From DATJCV01 sp963707665 (GTDB lineage: Bacteria > Pseudomonadota > Gammaproteobacteria > Burkholderiales > Burkholderiaceae_D), in the NCBI GenBank assembly GCA_963707665.1, contig CAVPQU010000006.1, positions 1 to 64,000 on the forward strand: a DNA stretch of 64,000 nt. Direction: 5' to 3'. The translations under genes were made by a program, and so were the position numbers. The notes beneath the pieces are model-generated. The model saw nothing but the letters and a program-made list of their open reading frames with translations, searched no databases and had not been told where the DNA came from. Shown piece after piece: positions 27,079-36,280 of this stretch; the first letter of the stretch is position 1, and each line of letters opens with the position of its first letter.

Positions 27079-27405
27079 TCACGCCTGCCAGACGCCGTAG
27101 CCGGCCTCGCGCAAGCTGACCGCCAACTCCACTTCCATCTCGCAGGCGCCGTGGTAAGGCATCGGGTTGTAGCATTCGTACAATTCGGGCAGCAGCCGCA
27201 AGCCGTAGGCGGTGACGAAGCGGTTGGACTGGATGCCGGCCTTGTGCTTGTCGAAGCGCAGATCGGGGTTCAGGCCGGTCATGCCGACGTAGACGCAGGG
27301 CTGGCCGGATACGTAATCCGGATTGGCCTTCTTGAAGCGCGGTTCGTACAGGACGTCCGGCGACAATTCAATTACGTAGACGTGGTGGTGGTAGCGGCGT
27401 GCCAT
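27079..27405 (-). CDS. GIY-YIG-like hypothetical protein
   Basis: The 108-residue protein from ATG 27405 begins MARRYHHHVYVIELSPDVLY. It contains QPCVYVGMTGLNPDLRFDKH, a pattern that matches the GIY-YIG nuclease core: VYVI as the first strand, YVG as the second, and an Arg in the following helix. The rest (FVTAYGLRLLPELYECYNPM, then MEVELAVSLREAGYGVWQ) is conserved in similar short proteins. Whether it cuts DNA is not known. An upstream in-frame ATG at 27450 would add 15 residues. It is divergent from the second DUF1993 gene. Confidence 0.6.
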   Translation of the reverse strand: MARRYHHHVYVIELSPDVLYEPRFKKANPDYVSGQPCVYVGMTGLNPDLRFDKHKAGIQSNRFVTAYGLRLLPELYECYNPMPYHGACEMEVELAVSLREAGYGVWQA

Positions 27406-27526
27406 CGGCAGATTCGGACGGGAAGTGCCGACAAGCATAGCAGCCGGCATGGACCACGTGCGACGACGCGGGCAGGCAGCGTCCCGATGCTATGATCGGC
27501 GGTTATCAACTGTGAAGGAAAACACC

Positions 27527-28037
27527 ATGAGTATCTCCATGTACAGCGCCTCGGTTCCCGTTTTCAGGCAAATGCTGAATGCCTTGAATGAGGTGCTGGC
27601 CAAGGCCGAAGCGCATGCCACCGCCAAGTCGATCGAGCCCGGCGCCTTGCTGCAGGACCGCCTGTTTCCCGATATGTTTCCACTGTTTCGCCAGGTCCAG
27701 ATCGCAGCCGATTTCGCCAAGAGCGTACCGGCACGGCTGGCCAACATCGACGTGCCGGCGTATGACGACACCGAACAAAGCTTTGCCGAGCTGCGTGCGC
27801 GCATCAGCAAAACGCTGGCTTTTATCGACGGCATTCAGCCTGAACAATTCGACGGCAGCGAACAGCTGGAAATCGTACTTGCGGCCCGGTACGCCCAAAG
27901 AGAAAAAACTGAGCGGCCAAACCTATCTGCTGCACTACGGCTTGCCGCAGTTCTTCTTCCACGTCACCACCGCCTACGCGATCCTGCGCCACAACGGCGT
28001 CGAGATCGGCAAGCGCGACTTCATGGGCAGCTATTAA
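27527..28037 (+). pseudogene. DUF1993 domain-containing protein, copy 2, frameshifted
   Basis: The first 118 codons give MSISMYSASVPVFRQMLNAL and run through LRARISKTLAFIDGIQPEQF in good agreement with the DUF1993 protein at 6814. Near 27880 the frame changes, and the conserved end LSGQTYLLHYGLPQFFFHVT and TAYAILRHNGVEIGK follows in the next frame to 28037. Removing one T near 27880 restores LEIVLRPGTPKEKKLSG. GAAGGAAAACACC before the ATG is a good ribosome site. If the extra base is an error this is an intact paralogue. Confidence 0.85.
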
Positions 28038-28439
28038 GCTACCAAACCCTTGCTTCCTGCGCCCTCCTGGCGCAGGTGTCGACATGTCGAGATACCGGTC
28101 TGCAATCGAGTCAGCCAGGATGGGCGCATCTGTTGTCACAACGAGCTGGCGACGACGCATCCATAGCCGAATTTTCACCCGGCAAAGACGACAAGGTCTT
28201 GCACCTGCAACGGGCGCCGCTGGCGCAATGCGCGCCGCCGCCATAGAAGTTTGATCCGGCAGGCGAAAAACGATGTCGCCTGCGATTTCGCGGCCGCGTG
28301 CGGACTTTCAAGCTGGGTTACCCCTATACTTTCATTTGCGGCAACCACTCTGGCGGACATGGTGGGCCGGCAAGCACGTTTTCCCGGCTGATCGGCGCTT
28401 GAGCCGGCAGCCATCACCTTCTTTCGAAACGACAAAGCC
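28038..28439. other. Intergenic region, no gene recognised
   Basis: About 400 bases between the DUF1993 copy and the ABM gene. Composition is GC-rich, but no frame with a start and ribosome site was convincing. Confidence 0.35.
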
Positions 28440-28751
28440 ATGATTCTCGAACTCGCCGATCTTCGTATTCATCCCGGAAAACAGCAGGAATTCGATGCCG
28501 CGATCGTGCGCGGCGTGGAACAGGTGATCAGCCGGGCCCAGGGTTTTCTTGGCTACCGGATTCAGCGCGGAGTCGAAACGCCCGAGCGCTACGTGCTATC
28601 GATTTATTGGCAGACGCTGGAACACCACACCATCGATTTCCGCGAATCACCGGCCTTCCAGGAATGGCGCGCGATCGTCGGTCCGTATTTCGCGGCGCCA
28701 CCCGTCGTCGAGCATTTCACCTTGCTGGCCGAGACACCGGCCGGTCGCTAA
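28440..28751 (+). CDS. Antibiotic biosynthesis monooxygenase (ABM) domain protein
   Basis: The 103-residue protein has the single ABM ferredoxin-like fold: ILELADLRIHPGKQQEFDAA as the first strand and helix, ISRAQGFLGYRIQRGVE in the centre, and YVLSIYWQTLEHHTIDFRES followed by FQEWRAIVGPYF at the end. Members include monooxygenases that need no cofactor and heme-degrading enzymes. The heme-binding Asn/His pattern of IsdG is not evident, so function is open. It is monocistronic. Confidence 0.87.
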   Translation: MILELADLRIHPGKQQEFDAAIVRGVEQVISRAQGFLGYRIQRGVETPERYVLSIYWQTLEHHTIDFRESPAFQEWRAIVGPYFAAPPVVEHFTLLAETPAGR

Positions 28752-29117
28752 ATACCGGCCAAGCACCGCCGAACTGCCGGCCCGCTCTGGAGCCGCTTCC
28801 CATACTCCCGGCAACAGTGCTGTTTTACGGGCGTTAAATGGACATTTAAACAACATACTCCCATATTTTATAAATCGGGGGAGAACGAGAGAATGTTTAT
28901 TGTCTAATTTTATTTCGCTCGGGCCTGCTCCGGCCTTGCGCACGAAACCGCTGTCGTGCGGCACGTCGGATAGTGGCATGCGGGTCACCTGGCGCTCACC
29001 GACGGCATTGCTCGCGACCGCAGCACTCGCGCCGACCGGCAAGGACAATGCCGCCGTCTATCATTCACTGCCTTGCACCGCTCAACCCCTTTCGCAACCC
29101 TGACCAGATCCAAGCCG
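28752..29117. other. Intergenic region containing a GGAGTAT element
   Basis: No gene is seen. The region is AT-richer between 28840 and 28910 and contains copy 2 of the 53-bp-spaced GGAGTAT element on the minus strand (28802-28861). Confidence 0.5.
28802..28861 (-). repeat. 53-bp-spaced GGAGTAT element, copy 2
   Basis: On the minus strand GGAGTAT occurs with start points 53 bp apart (plus-strand ATACTCC at 28802 and 28855). The interior has a TTAAATG-TC-CATTTAA palindrome and TAACGCCCG, aligned with the interior of copy 1. Confidence 0.65.
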
Positions 29118-30569
29118 ATGCCCACTCACACCTTCCTCTGGCATGACTACGAAACCTTTGGCATCTCGCCGCGGCGCGACCGTCCAGCGCAGTTCGCGGC
29201 GATCCGCACCGACGCCGAACTGAACCCGATCGGCAAGCCGATCATGCTGTACTGCCAGCCGGCGCGGGATTACCTGCCTGATCCACAATCCTGCCTGATC
29301 ACGGGCATCACGCCGCAAGTCTGCCTGGAGCGCGGCGTGCCGGAGGCCGAATTCGCCGCCGCCATCGAGCAGGCGTTTTCCGAACCGGGCACGATCGGGG
29401 TCGGCTACAACACGATCCGTTTCGACGATGAATTCACCCGCTTTTTATTCTGGCGCAACCTGATCGATCCTTATGCGCGCGAATGGCAAAACGACTGCGG
29501 CCGCTGGGATATCCTGGATCTGGTGCGCACCACCTACGCGCTGCGCCCGGACGGCATCGAGTGGCCGCAGAACGGGGATGGCCGCCCCAGCTTCAAGCTG
29601 GAACACCTGGCCGCGGCCAATGGACTCGAACACGCGTCGGCACACGACGCCATGTCCGACGTGCGCGCCACCATCGCGCTGGCGCGCCTGATCCGGACGC
29701 GTCAGCCGCGCCTGTTTGATTTCTGCTTCGGACTGCGCCGGAAAGAGCGCGCCGCCGAGGAAATCAGCCTGCAGGCGCCGCGCCCGTTTTTGCATGTCTC
29801 CGGCATGTTCCCGGCCGAGCGCGGCTGCCTGGCGCTGATGTGGCCGCTGGCGCAGCATCCGGCCAACAAGAATGAAATCATCGCCTGGGACCTGGCCTTC
29901 GATCCGAGCGAGCTGGAAACGCTGGATGCAGAAACCATCCGCACCCGTTTATTTACTGCGGCCGATGCGCTGCCGGCCGGCGTGAGCCGCTTGCCGATCA
30001 AGAGCATTCACATCAACAAATCGCCGGTTGTAATCGGCAACCTGAAGACCCTGTCGGCGCAGCAGGCACAGCATTGGGGACTGGATATGGAAGGCGCGCT
30101 GCGGCACGCCGAAATTGCCGCTACCCTTGGCTCCGGCGGCAAGCTGGCGGCGCTATGGAAGACGGTATTCGAGCGCCCGGCCGCCGCTGGCGCGGATGTC
30201 GACGAAGACTTATATGGCGGCTTTGTCGGCAACGGCGACCGCCGCAAGCTGATCCAGTTACGCACGCAGACCCCGCAGCAACTGGCGCAGCAAACGCCGG
30301 CTTTCGACGACCAGCGCCTGGGTGAACTGCTGTTTCGCTACCGCGCCCGCAATTTTCCGGACACGCTGTCGGCCGATGAAGCGCAGCGCTGGGAAGAGCA
30401 TCGCCGCGCCCGGCTGTTCGACGGCGCCGGCGGCGCCCGCACGCTGCCTGCCCTGTTCGACACGATCGATGAACTGGCGCAAAGCGCCGGCGAGCAGGAA
30501 GAAGAAATACTCGGCGCGCTGTACGACTACGCCGAAGCCATCGCCCCGGCACAAGACCCGGCGAGCTAA
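29118..30569 (+). CDS. sbcB: Exodeoxyribonuclease I
   Basis: The 483-residue protein is a DnaQ-fold 3'-5' single-strand exonuclease. FLWHDYETFGISPRRDRPAQ holds the first two acidic residues (D-x-E), VGYNTIRFDDEFTRFLFWRN the second motif, and AHDAMSDVRATIALARL the HxxxxD motif. The SH3-like and C-terminal helical domains of ExoI follow (PVVIGNLKTLS, DEDLYGGFVGNGDRRKL, LLFRYRARNFPDTLSADE). The enzyme degrades single-stranded DNA in recombination and mismatch repair and binds SSB. ATG 29118 gives the family N-terminus. It is monocistronic. Confidence 0.93.
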   Translation: MPTHTFLWHDYETFGISPRRDRPAQFAAIRTDAELNPIGKPIMLYCQPARDYLPDPQSCLITGITPQVCLERGVPEAEFAAAIEQAFSEPGTIGVGYNTIRFDDEFTRFLFWRNLIDPYAREWQNDCGRWDILDLVRTTYALRPDGIEWPQNGDGRPSFKLEHLAAANGLEHASAHDAMSDVRATIALARLIRTRQPRLFDFCFGLRRKERAAEEISLQAPRPFLHVSGMFPAERGCLALMWPLAQHPANKNEIIAWDLAFDPSELETLDAETIRTRLFTAADALPAGVSRLPIKSIHINKSPVVIGNLKTLSAQQAQHWGLDMEGALRHAEIAATLGSGGKLAALWKTVFERPAAAGADVDEDLYGGFVGNGDRRKLIQLRTQTPQQLAQQTPAFDDQRLGELLFRYRARNFPDTLSADEAQRWEEHRRARLFDGAGGARTLPALFDTIDELAQSAGEQEEEILGALYDYAEAIAPAQDPAS

Positions 30570-30597
30570 GCGGCTGTCGACACTCGCGGATTGCTGC

Positions 30598-30924
30598 TCA
30601 CGACTGGCGGGCAGTCAGCGCCTGCAGCTGCCGCTCCAGTTCCTGGATCCGCCCCAGCAGATTGACCGCCACCGCCAGGCCCGCCGCATCCAGTTCGAAG
30701 TCATCGCGTAAGCGGCGCGCGCTGCGCACCTGGACGATGCAACTGGCATAGAAGACGCTACCGCCGGCTGCCTGTTCGGGTTCGGGTTGTGCCGGCTGCA
30801 GCACGCCGCTTTCCACCAGCATCGTCAGTTCGGCCGGCGCCAGACCCGACAATTCGACCAGATCGTCGAACGAACACAGCGCCGCTTCGTTCAGCCACAC
30901 CGGATCGTCGGCATGAATACGCAT
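30598..30924 (-). CDS. cbpM: Chaperone modulator CbpM
   Basis: The 108-residue protein matches CbpM, the antagonist that binds the J-domain of CbpA. VWLNEAALCSFDDLVELSGL and APAELTMLVESGVLQP form the MerR-like helical part, then VRSARRLRDDFELDAAGLAV and LLGRIQELERQL form the C-terminal coiled helix. It lies 15 bases after cbpA in the same direction, with AAGGAG in that gap, which is the usual cbpA-cbpM operon order. Confidence 0.9.
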   Translation of the reverse strand: MRIHADDPVWLNEAALCSFDDLVELSGLAPAELTMLVESGVLQPAQPEPEQAAGGSVFYASCIVQVRSARRLRDDFELDAAGLAVAVNLLGRIQELERQLQALTARQS

Positions 30925-30939
30925 CGTTATGCTCCTTGC

Positions 30940-31872
30940 CTAATGCGGCCGGCGCGGGTTGAAGCGCGAATGCGCGGCCAGTTGCTGGAACAGTTTGCGC
31001 TCCTCCGCATCCACCGTTTTCGGCACTTCGATGCGCACCACCGCGTACAAGTCGCCGTGCTCGCCGTCGGTGCCGGGCAGGCCGCGCCGCGCCAGGCGGA
31101 AGCGGCGCGCGGCCATGGTCGCCGGCGGCACCGTCAGCTCCACCGTGCCGCCCAAGGTTGGCACCTGGACGCTGCCGCCGAGTACCGCTTCCCACGGCGC
31201 CAATGGCAGATCGGTGTACAAATCGCGGCCGCTGACGCGATAGCGCGGATGTGGCGCCAGCGTCATCATGATGTACAGGTCGCCGTTCTTGCCGCCGCCG
31301 ATACCGGCGCCGCCCTTGCCCGCCAGACGCAGGCGCTGCCCATCCTGCAGGCCTTTTGGCACCCGCACGCGGAAGGTGCGCGACACGCGGTGCGCCAGAC
31401 CTTGGGCATCGTATTCCGGCACCGCCAGCGTGACATCCACCTCGGCCCCGGCATACACCTGTTCGAGACTAACCTCGGTTTTGGCTTCGTAGTCTTGTCC
31501 GGATCGTTTCAATGGTTCGCCCGCCCGCCTCCCATGGCCATGTCTGGCCGCCGCCATTGCTGCCAGCAAGTCCGCCAGGTCGACATCGTCGAAAGCAGCG
31601 CCCGATTCGTGGAACTGGCTCTGCCAATCCGGCGGCGGCTCGAAACTTTCACCCGGCCGACGCTGCCCGAGCTGATCATATTCGGCGCGTTTTTCCGGAT
31701 CCTTCAGGGTGGCATAGGCTTCGGCGATTTCCTTGAAGCGCTCTTCGCCCCCCGGGTCCTTGGACACGTCGGGATGATATTTATGCGCCAGCTTGCGGTA
31801 GGCGGTCTTGATTTCGGCTGCCGTGGCGGTGCGCTCGAGCCCGAGAATCTGGTAATAATCCTTGAATTTCAT
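30940..31872 (-). CDS. cbpA: DnaJ-type co-chaperone CbpA
   Basis: The 310-residue protein starts with a J-domain (DYYQILGLERTATAAEIKTA, HPD in HKYHPDVSKD). A Gly-poor linker follows (residues about 75-115), then two DnaJ C-terminal beta-barrel domains (TEVSLEQVYAGAEVDVTLAV, VPKGLQDGQRLRLAGKGG, DLPLAPWEAVLGGSVQVPTL). There is no zinc-finger domain, which marks it as CbpA rather than DnaJ. It stimulates DnaK ATPase and, in E. coli, binds curved DNA. It forms an operon with cbpM. Confidence 0.93.
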   Translation of the reverse strand: MKFKDYYQILGLERTATAAEIKTAYRKLAHKYHPDVSKDPGGEERFKEIAEAYATLKDPEKRAEYDQLGQRRPGESFEPPPDWQSQFHESGAAFDDVDLADLLAAMAAARHGHGRRAGEPLKRSGQDYEAKTEVSLEQVYAGAEVDVTLAVPEYDAQGLAHRVSRTFRVRVPKGLQDGQRLRLAGKGGAGIGGGKNGDLYIMMTLAPHPRYRVSGRDLYTDLPLAPWEAVLGGSVQVPTLGGTVELTVPPATMAARRFRLARRGLPGTDGEHGDLYAVVRIEVPKTVDAEERKLFQQLAAHSRFNPRRPH

Positions 31873-31995
31873 CTGGCGCCCGGGGAACGATGCGCTGCTT
31901 TTTTGAGGACTCTAGCAGGGCCGCCGCAGGAATCAGGCGGCGCCCTGCATGCCAAACTCATCGCGCGCGAAACTACGGTAGCGCGCGCATCACAA

Positions 31996-32406
31996 TTATT
32001 TTTTCTGATCGGTGGGTGGCGCGCCATTCGCGCTTGAGCCACCCGCAGCCGTGGTCTGGGCCGACTGTGTGGTCTCGCCCTGATTGTACGCACCGGCTTT
32101 TTCGGTCGGGCGCTGACTCAAGGCAGCGGCCGGAACTTCCTGGGTGGCCGGCGTGGCTGCCAGCGGTGTCGGCGTCACGGTAATGCCCTTAGCCTTCTGA
32201 TCAGCGATGTAGCGCGCCGCGATCTGATCCTGGACCTTGGTCAACGCCGCCTTTTGTTCGGCGGCTTCTGCCGCGGCTTGTGCTTTTTTCTGCGCCGCGG
32301 CTTCCTGCTCCTGCGGCGTCGGTGGTGGCAGCTTGGCGTGCGCCAGGCTGGCGCCAAGGCCGAATACTGCAGCGATCACAAATACTCCATTGCGAGCAAT
32401 ATGCAT
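31996..32406 (-). CDS. Secreted Ala/Gln-rich hypothetical protein
   Basis: The 136-residue protein has a signal peptide (MHIARNGVFVIAAVFGLGAS, cleavage after AHA). A mature chain rich in Ala, Gln, Thr and Lys follows, beginning KLPPPTPQEQEAAAQKKAQA with a likely short coiled coil to about residue 75 and a disordered tail. AGGAG six bases before ATG 32406 fixes the start. Proteins of this composition are common in the Oxalobacteraceae as far as I recall. No function is known. It is monocistronic between cbpA and the hemerythrin gene. Confidence 0.68.
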   Translation of the reverse strand: MHIARNGVFVIAAVFGLGASLAHAKLPPPTPQEQEAAAQKKAQAAAEAAEQKAALTKVQDQIAARYIADQKAKGITVTPTPLAATPATQEVPAAALSQRPTEKAGAYNQGETTQSAQTTAAGGSSANGAPPTDQKK

Positions 32407-32540
32407 GTTCGTCTCCTGATAGTCTGAAAAAACCTGGAAGATCACGCGCCACGGCACAGTGCCGCCGCTCACCTACTATACCGCCAAGTCGCTGCGGCGG
32501 GCAGGAGTTGCCCGCCCGAGCCCTGCAAACCATTCTCATT

Positions 32541-33023
32541 CTATTTGGCGGCCGCGGTGCCACCCATTTCTTCCATCAGCACCTGTTTGCGCTCCTGCAT
32601 TTGCGCACCCAGGTCGGCCGTGTCGAGTTTTGATTTTTTCACTTTCGGAAACATCTCCTTTTCTTCTTCCGTGACGTGATGGCGGATCTCTTCGCCCAGC
32701 ACCGTAACCTTGGCATCATACAAATCGTCGCCCGGTTCCATGTCCTGTAGTTCATCAATCAAACTCTTGGCGCTGGCATGCTCCACCAGTGCCTCATCCA
32801 TCAGGTCGTCCTCATCGATGGCCTTGCGCGCCGCCGGATAAAATATTTCTTCCTCCAGCATGCTGTGCACGGTAATTTCAAGGCAAATAGTCGTGGCGAG
32901 ATCGCTCTTTTGCGCCTTGCTTCCCTTTTCTTTCAGTTTTTCATAATCCTTGAACAGTTGCAGGACTTTCTTGTGATCCGCGCTCAGCAAATCGATTGCA
33001 TCTTCCACTTTGGTAGCAGCCAT
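32541..33023 (-). CDS. Hemerythrin HHE domain protein
   Basis: The 160-residue helical protein carries the hemerythrin HHE pattern: LLSADHKKVLQLFKDYE, then EITVHSMLEEEIFYPAAR, LVEHASAKSLIDEL, and EIRHHVTEEEKEMFPKVKKS. These supply the His/Glu ligands of a di-iron centre. The C-terminus adds a charged helix of about 25 residues. Proteins of this type bind oxygen, nitric oxide or iron in the cytoplasm. GGGAG five bases before the ATG supports the start. It is monocistronic. Confidence 0.88.
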   Translation of the reverse strand: MAATKVEDAIDLLSADHKKVLQLFKDYEKLKEKGSKAQKSDLATTICLEITVHSMLEEEIFYPAARKAIDEDDLMDEALVEHASAKSLIDELQDMEPGDDLYDAKVTVLGEEIRHHVTEEEKEMFPKVKKSKLDTADLGAQMQERKQVLMEEMGGTAAAK

Positions 33024-33302
33024 GGTATCTCCCGGAAAATTTGATACGCACCGGCGTTGCCTTTGATCTCGGACAACGGCGCATGCTGTTTGTCGAAGTG
33101 GTGCCCGACATGTTGTTGCCCTGAATCAAACAGGGCACCACAGTTCGTTGGAGTATTGTGAATTGTTCAAGTTCCGCTGGCAGCGTTAACCGGTTCTGGA
33201 GCACCGTACGCGGCGCCCGCGTTAAATTTCGTTTCTATCGCAACGCGCCTCCGCTAAACTGATTCTGATTCTCCAGCGCTTGCCAGAACGAAAGGATGCG
33301 CC

Positions 33303-34154
33303 ATGAAATGGGACGGGAATCGTGAAAGCGACAATGTCGAGGACCGGCGCGGCAGCGGCTTGGGCGGCCGCTCGATCGGCATTGGCACCATCGTGGTGGC
33401 GCTGGTAGCGTCATACTTCCTGGGCATCGATCCGGCAACCGTGCTGAGCCTGCTGAGCGGCGGTGGGCCGGCGCAGGTACAGCAGACGGAACCGCCGGCA
33501 GCGCCGGCGCGCGACCAGATGACGCGCTTCGTCTCGACTGTGCTGGCCGATACCGAAGACACCTGGAGCGAGTTGTTCCGCGCCAGCGGCGCCAGTTACG
33601 TGCGACCGAAACTGGTGCTGTTTTCCGGCCAGACGCCGACCGCCTGCGGCACCGGCGAAAGCGCGAGCGGGCCATTCTATTGTCCTGACGATCAAAAAAT
33701 TTATATCGACCTCGATTTCTACCGGCTGATGCAGCAGCGCTTCGGCGTTTCCGGCGACTTCGCACAGGCATATGTGATCGCACATGAAGTCGGGCATCAC
33801 GTGCAAAACCTGATGGGCACCATGCAAACGGTTGACCGCCGGCGCCGGCGGGCATCGGCGGCCGAGTCCAATGCCCTGTCGGTGCGGCTGGAATTGCAGG
33901 CCGACTGTTTTGCCGGTGTCTGGGCTTTTCACGCCAATCAGGCACGCAGCATCCTGGAAGCCGGCGATGTGGATAAAGCGCTGAATGCCGCGACCGCGAT
34001 CGGCGACGACACCTTGCAAAAGCAGGCGCAGGGTTATGTGGTGCCGGATTCGTTTACGCACGGAACGTCGGCGCAGCGCGTACGCTGGTTCAAGCGCGGC
34101 ATCGACAGCGGCCAGATCGAAGCCTGCAATACCTTTCAGGTCAGCCAGCTTTGA
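33303..34154 (+). CDS. ypfJ: Neutral zinc metallopeptidase, YpfJ/KPN_02809 family
   Basis: The 283-residue protein starts MKWDGNRESDNVEDRRGSGL, the conserved cytoplasmic N-terminus of the family. One transmembrane helix follows (IGIGTIVVALVASYFLGI), then a periplasmic domain with VIAHEVGHHVQNLMG (HExxH, His161) and LELQADCFAGVWAFHA, whose Glu is the likely third zinc ligand. The cysteines of TACG and FYCPDDQKIYIDL are also conserved. The substrate is unknown. AAGGA precedes the ATG. Confidence 0.92.
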   Translation: MKWDGNRESDNVEDRRGSGLGGRSIGIGTIVVALVASYFLGIDPATVLSLLSGGGPAQVQQTEPPAAPARDQMTRFVSTVLADTEDTWSELFRASGASYVRPKLVLFSGQTPTACGTGESASGPFYCPDDQKIYIDLDFYRLMQQRFGVSGDFAQAYVIAHEVGHHVQNLMGTMQTVDRRRRRASAAESNALSVRLELQADCFAGVWAFHANQARSILEAGDVDKALNAATAIGDDTLQKQAQGYVVPDSFTHGTSAQRVRWFKRGIDSGQIEACNTFQVSQL

Positions 34155-34224
34155 ATTCACGCGGCGGGTGATCGCCTTGCCGTAAAATTGCCCATTTGGC
34201 AGTAACCACAAATTCCTGTTCCCG

Positions 34225-34515
34225 ATGACCGACGAGACTACCCTCCATTCCCTGCGCCGCGTACTCGACGGCTTGCAACAGCACCAGCTTGAGCTGCCCG
34301 ATTTCTGTCATCAGTGGCGCTCCCAGGCAGGCGTGCTAGGTGCGCTGCCGGCACGCTACCACGAGGTCATGGAAGACCTGCTGGCGCGGCTGGAATCGGC
34401 GGCGCCGTTCATCGAGGACAGCCGCTGCACCTTCAGCCAGCACGAGCTGCTGGCCAAGCTGGGACACTGGCTGGACAAGGCACAGCAGGCGCTTGCCACG
34501 GACGGTGCACGATGA
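34225..34515 (+). CDS. Conserved hypothetical protein
   Basis: The 96-residue protein is predicted to be all-helical (LHSLRRVLDGLQQHQLELPD, YHEVMEDLLARLESAA) and begins MTDETT. It has no recognised domain. Its stop overlaps the start of the S4 gene by four bases (ATGA), so it is probably co-translated with it. Composition matches the neighbours. The upstream gap of 70 bases leaves room for a promoter. Confidence 0.65.
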   Translation: MTDETTLHSLRRVLDGLQQHQLELPDFCHQWRSQAGVLGALPARYHEVMEDLLARLESAAPFIEDSRCTFSQHELLAKLGHWLDKAQQALATDGAR

Positions 34516-34736
34516 GCGGCACGGCACAGACCTTTACACTGCGCGGCGAATACGTCGAACTCAACCAGTTGCTGAAGCTGGCCGGTATCTGCGACAGCGG
34601 CGGCGCCGGCAAGGCCCTGGTCGCCAGCGGTGCGGTGCAGGTGGACGGCCAACGGGAATTGCGCAAGACCTGCAAGATACGCGCCGGCCAAACCGTGCAG
34701 GCAGGCGGCATGCGGATCGATGTCGTCGGCACTTGA
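34512..34736 (+). CDS. RNA-binding S4 domain protein (YbcJ-like)
   Basis: The 74-residue protein is a stand-alone S4 domain: FTLRGEYVELNQLLKLAGIC, then GGAGKALVASGAVQVDGQRE and KTCKIRAGQTVQAGG. This is the short YbcJ type that binds structured RNA, possibly at the ribosome. The ATG overlaps the stop of the preceding gene by ATGA. A DUF924 gene follows 50 bases later and may belong to the same transcript. Confidence 0.88.
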   Translation: MSGTAQTFTLRGEYVELNQLLKLAGICDSGGAGKALVASGAVQVDGQRELRKTCKIRAGQTVQAGGMRIDVVGT

Positions 34737-34786
34737 AGTGTGTCTCTGGCGTTGAGCCAAGCCCTCGCGCCCAAGCCCACCACGCC

Positions 34787-35386
34787 ATGGAAACCGCGCT
34801 GTCAATTGTCCAATTCTGGTTTGGCGATAACTCCGATGACCGCATCACCGGCCAGCAGCAGGCAGCGCTCTGGTGGAAAAAAAACGCCTCGCTCGATCAG
34901 CAAATCCGTGCGCGCTTCGAAGCGACACTGCTAGCCGCCGCCAGCGGCGCGCTGGACGCCTGGGCCAATACGCCGGACGGCCTGCTGGCGCTGATCCTGC
35001 TGACCGATCAGTTTCCACGCAATATGTATCGCGGCGAGGCGCGCTCGTTTGCCTTCGATGCGCAGGCACGGCACTGGTGCCGGCTGGCGCTGAAAAGACA
35101 AGCCGACCGGGCGCTACGCCCGATCGAGCGAGTATTCGTGTATTTGCCGCTGGAGCATTCCGAACAACTGGCCGATCAGGAGCTGGCGTGCAGGCTGTTT
35201 GGCGCGCTGGTGGACGATGCGCCGGCCAACCATCAGGATATCTACCGCGGCTATCTCGAGTACGCATTGCAGCACCACGCGGTGATCGCCCGCTTCGGCC
35301 GTTTCCCGCATCGCAATGCGCTGCTTGGGCGCTGTTCGAGCGCTGCCGAACTGGAGTTTCTGGCCGGCCCGCGTTCCTCCTTTTGA
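34787..35386 (+). CDS. DUF924 family protein
   Basis: The 199-residue protein carries the DUF924 pattern: LSIVQFWFGDNSDD at the start, LALILLTDQFPRNMYRGEAR, then SFAFDAQARHWCRLAL, RVFVYLPLEHSEQLADQE and RFGRFPHRNALLGR near the end. The family has a helical, TPR-like fold and no known activity. ATG 34787 gives the usual length. It is probably transcribed with the S4 gene. Confidence 0.9.
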   Translation: METALSIVQFWFGDNSDDRITGQQQAALWWKKNASLDQQIRARFEATLLAAASGALDAWANTPDGLLALILLTDQFPRNMYRGEARSFAFDAQARHWCRLALKRQADRALRPIERVFVYLPLEHSEQLADQELACRLFGALVDDAPANHQDIYRGYLEYALQHHAVIARFGRFPHRNALLGRCSSAAELEFLAGPRSSF

Positions 35387-35484
35387 CTTTGCCGGGCGAC
35401 GTTTGCCGACTCGCAACGTGGCCAATTCAATATGAAGCTACTAGAATGATTCATTCCGGTCCGATGATTGGAAAGGAGTCATTG

Positions 35485-36186
35485 ATGAGCGATCAGGATG
35501 TCTTGAAAGTCGCGGCCGAGGCCGATGAACTGGAGGAAAGGCAACGCCGTGAAGTGGTGCGCGCACTGGAACCATACGGCCTGCGGCTGATTTCCGATCT
35601 GGCGCAAATGACGGAAGTGGAAACGGCCAAATGGTTCATCTGGAATCTGCATGAAAATCTGGATGAATTGCGCAAACTTGAACCGACACTGGTCGGCCAT
35701 GTGCTCCACAGCCAATTGACGGTGTGCGACGGCCAGTCGATGTGGGCGACCTGCAGCGGCCTCGAAAAACGCATCGAATTCCGTTGCAACTGGCATTTGC
35801 TGTTGAAGTATCCGGCCTACCAGACCGAGCAGGAGTATCCGCTCGGCGAAGGCTGGATCGACCTGTTTGTCGGCCCGCATCCGCCGCCGCATCCGGCGCT
35901 GGCGCCAGAGCAGAAAGGCTACCTGCACGCCGACAGCCCGCTCTATCCGAACCAGCTGTTTCTGTACGGCTGGATCGGCGCCGGCGTCTGGGATGAAATC
36001 AAACCACAGCTGTACCACCCGCACGCCGATTGCCAGACCGATATTTTCCTGCGCGACAACTTTCTGTTTCCGGTCAAGACCGGATTCGCTTTTGTCACCG
36101 GACCGGCAGGGGCGGTCGGCATCACGAATATCGAGATCCGGGTTTCCTCGCACCCACGCCCGAACACGTGGGTCAAGAACAAGTAA
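35485..36186 (+). CDS. Hypothetical protein, 233 residues
   Basis: ATG 35485 follows AAGGAG by seven bases. The protein has a helical N-terminus of about 75 residues (EADELEERQRREVVRALEPY), then a part rich in aromatic residues with WATCSGLEKRIEFRCNWHLL and GEGWIDLFVGPHPPPHPALA. It has no signal peptide or membrane segment. I do not recognise a family. The codon use agrees with the neighbours, so it is a real gene. It is monocistronic or leads into the DsbA-like gene 94 bases later. Confidence 0.72.
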   Translation: MSDQDVLKVAAEADELEERQRREVVRALEPYGLRLISDLAQMTEVETAKWFIWNLHENLDELRKLEPTLVGHVLHSQLTVCDGQSMWATCSGLEKRIEFRCNWHLLLKYPAYQTEQEYPLGEGWIDLFVGPHPPPHPALAPEQKGYLHADSPLYPNQLFLYGWIGAGVWDEIKPQLYHPHADCQTDIFLRDNFLFPVKTGFAFVTGPAGAVGITNIEIRVSSHPRPNTWVKNK

Positions 36187-36280
36187 ATTGCACCGCGCTT
36201 CGCGCAGCGCGCCCTGGCGGGCGGCATACGCCAACAGCCGCGCCGCCCAAGCTTTCACTCACTGCATAAGGAACCGCTCC

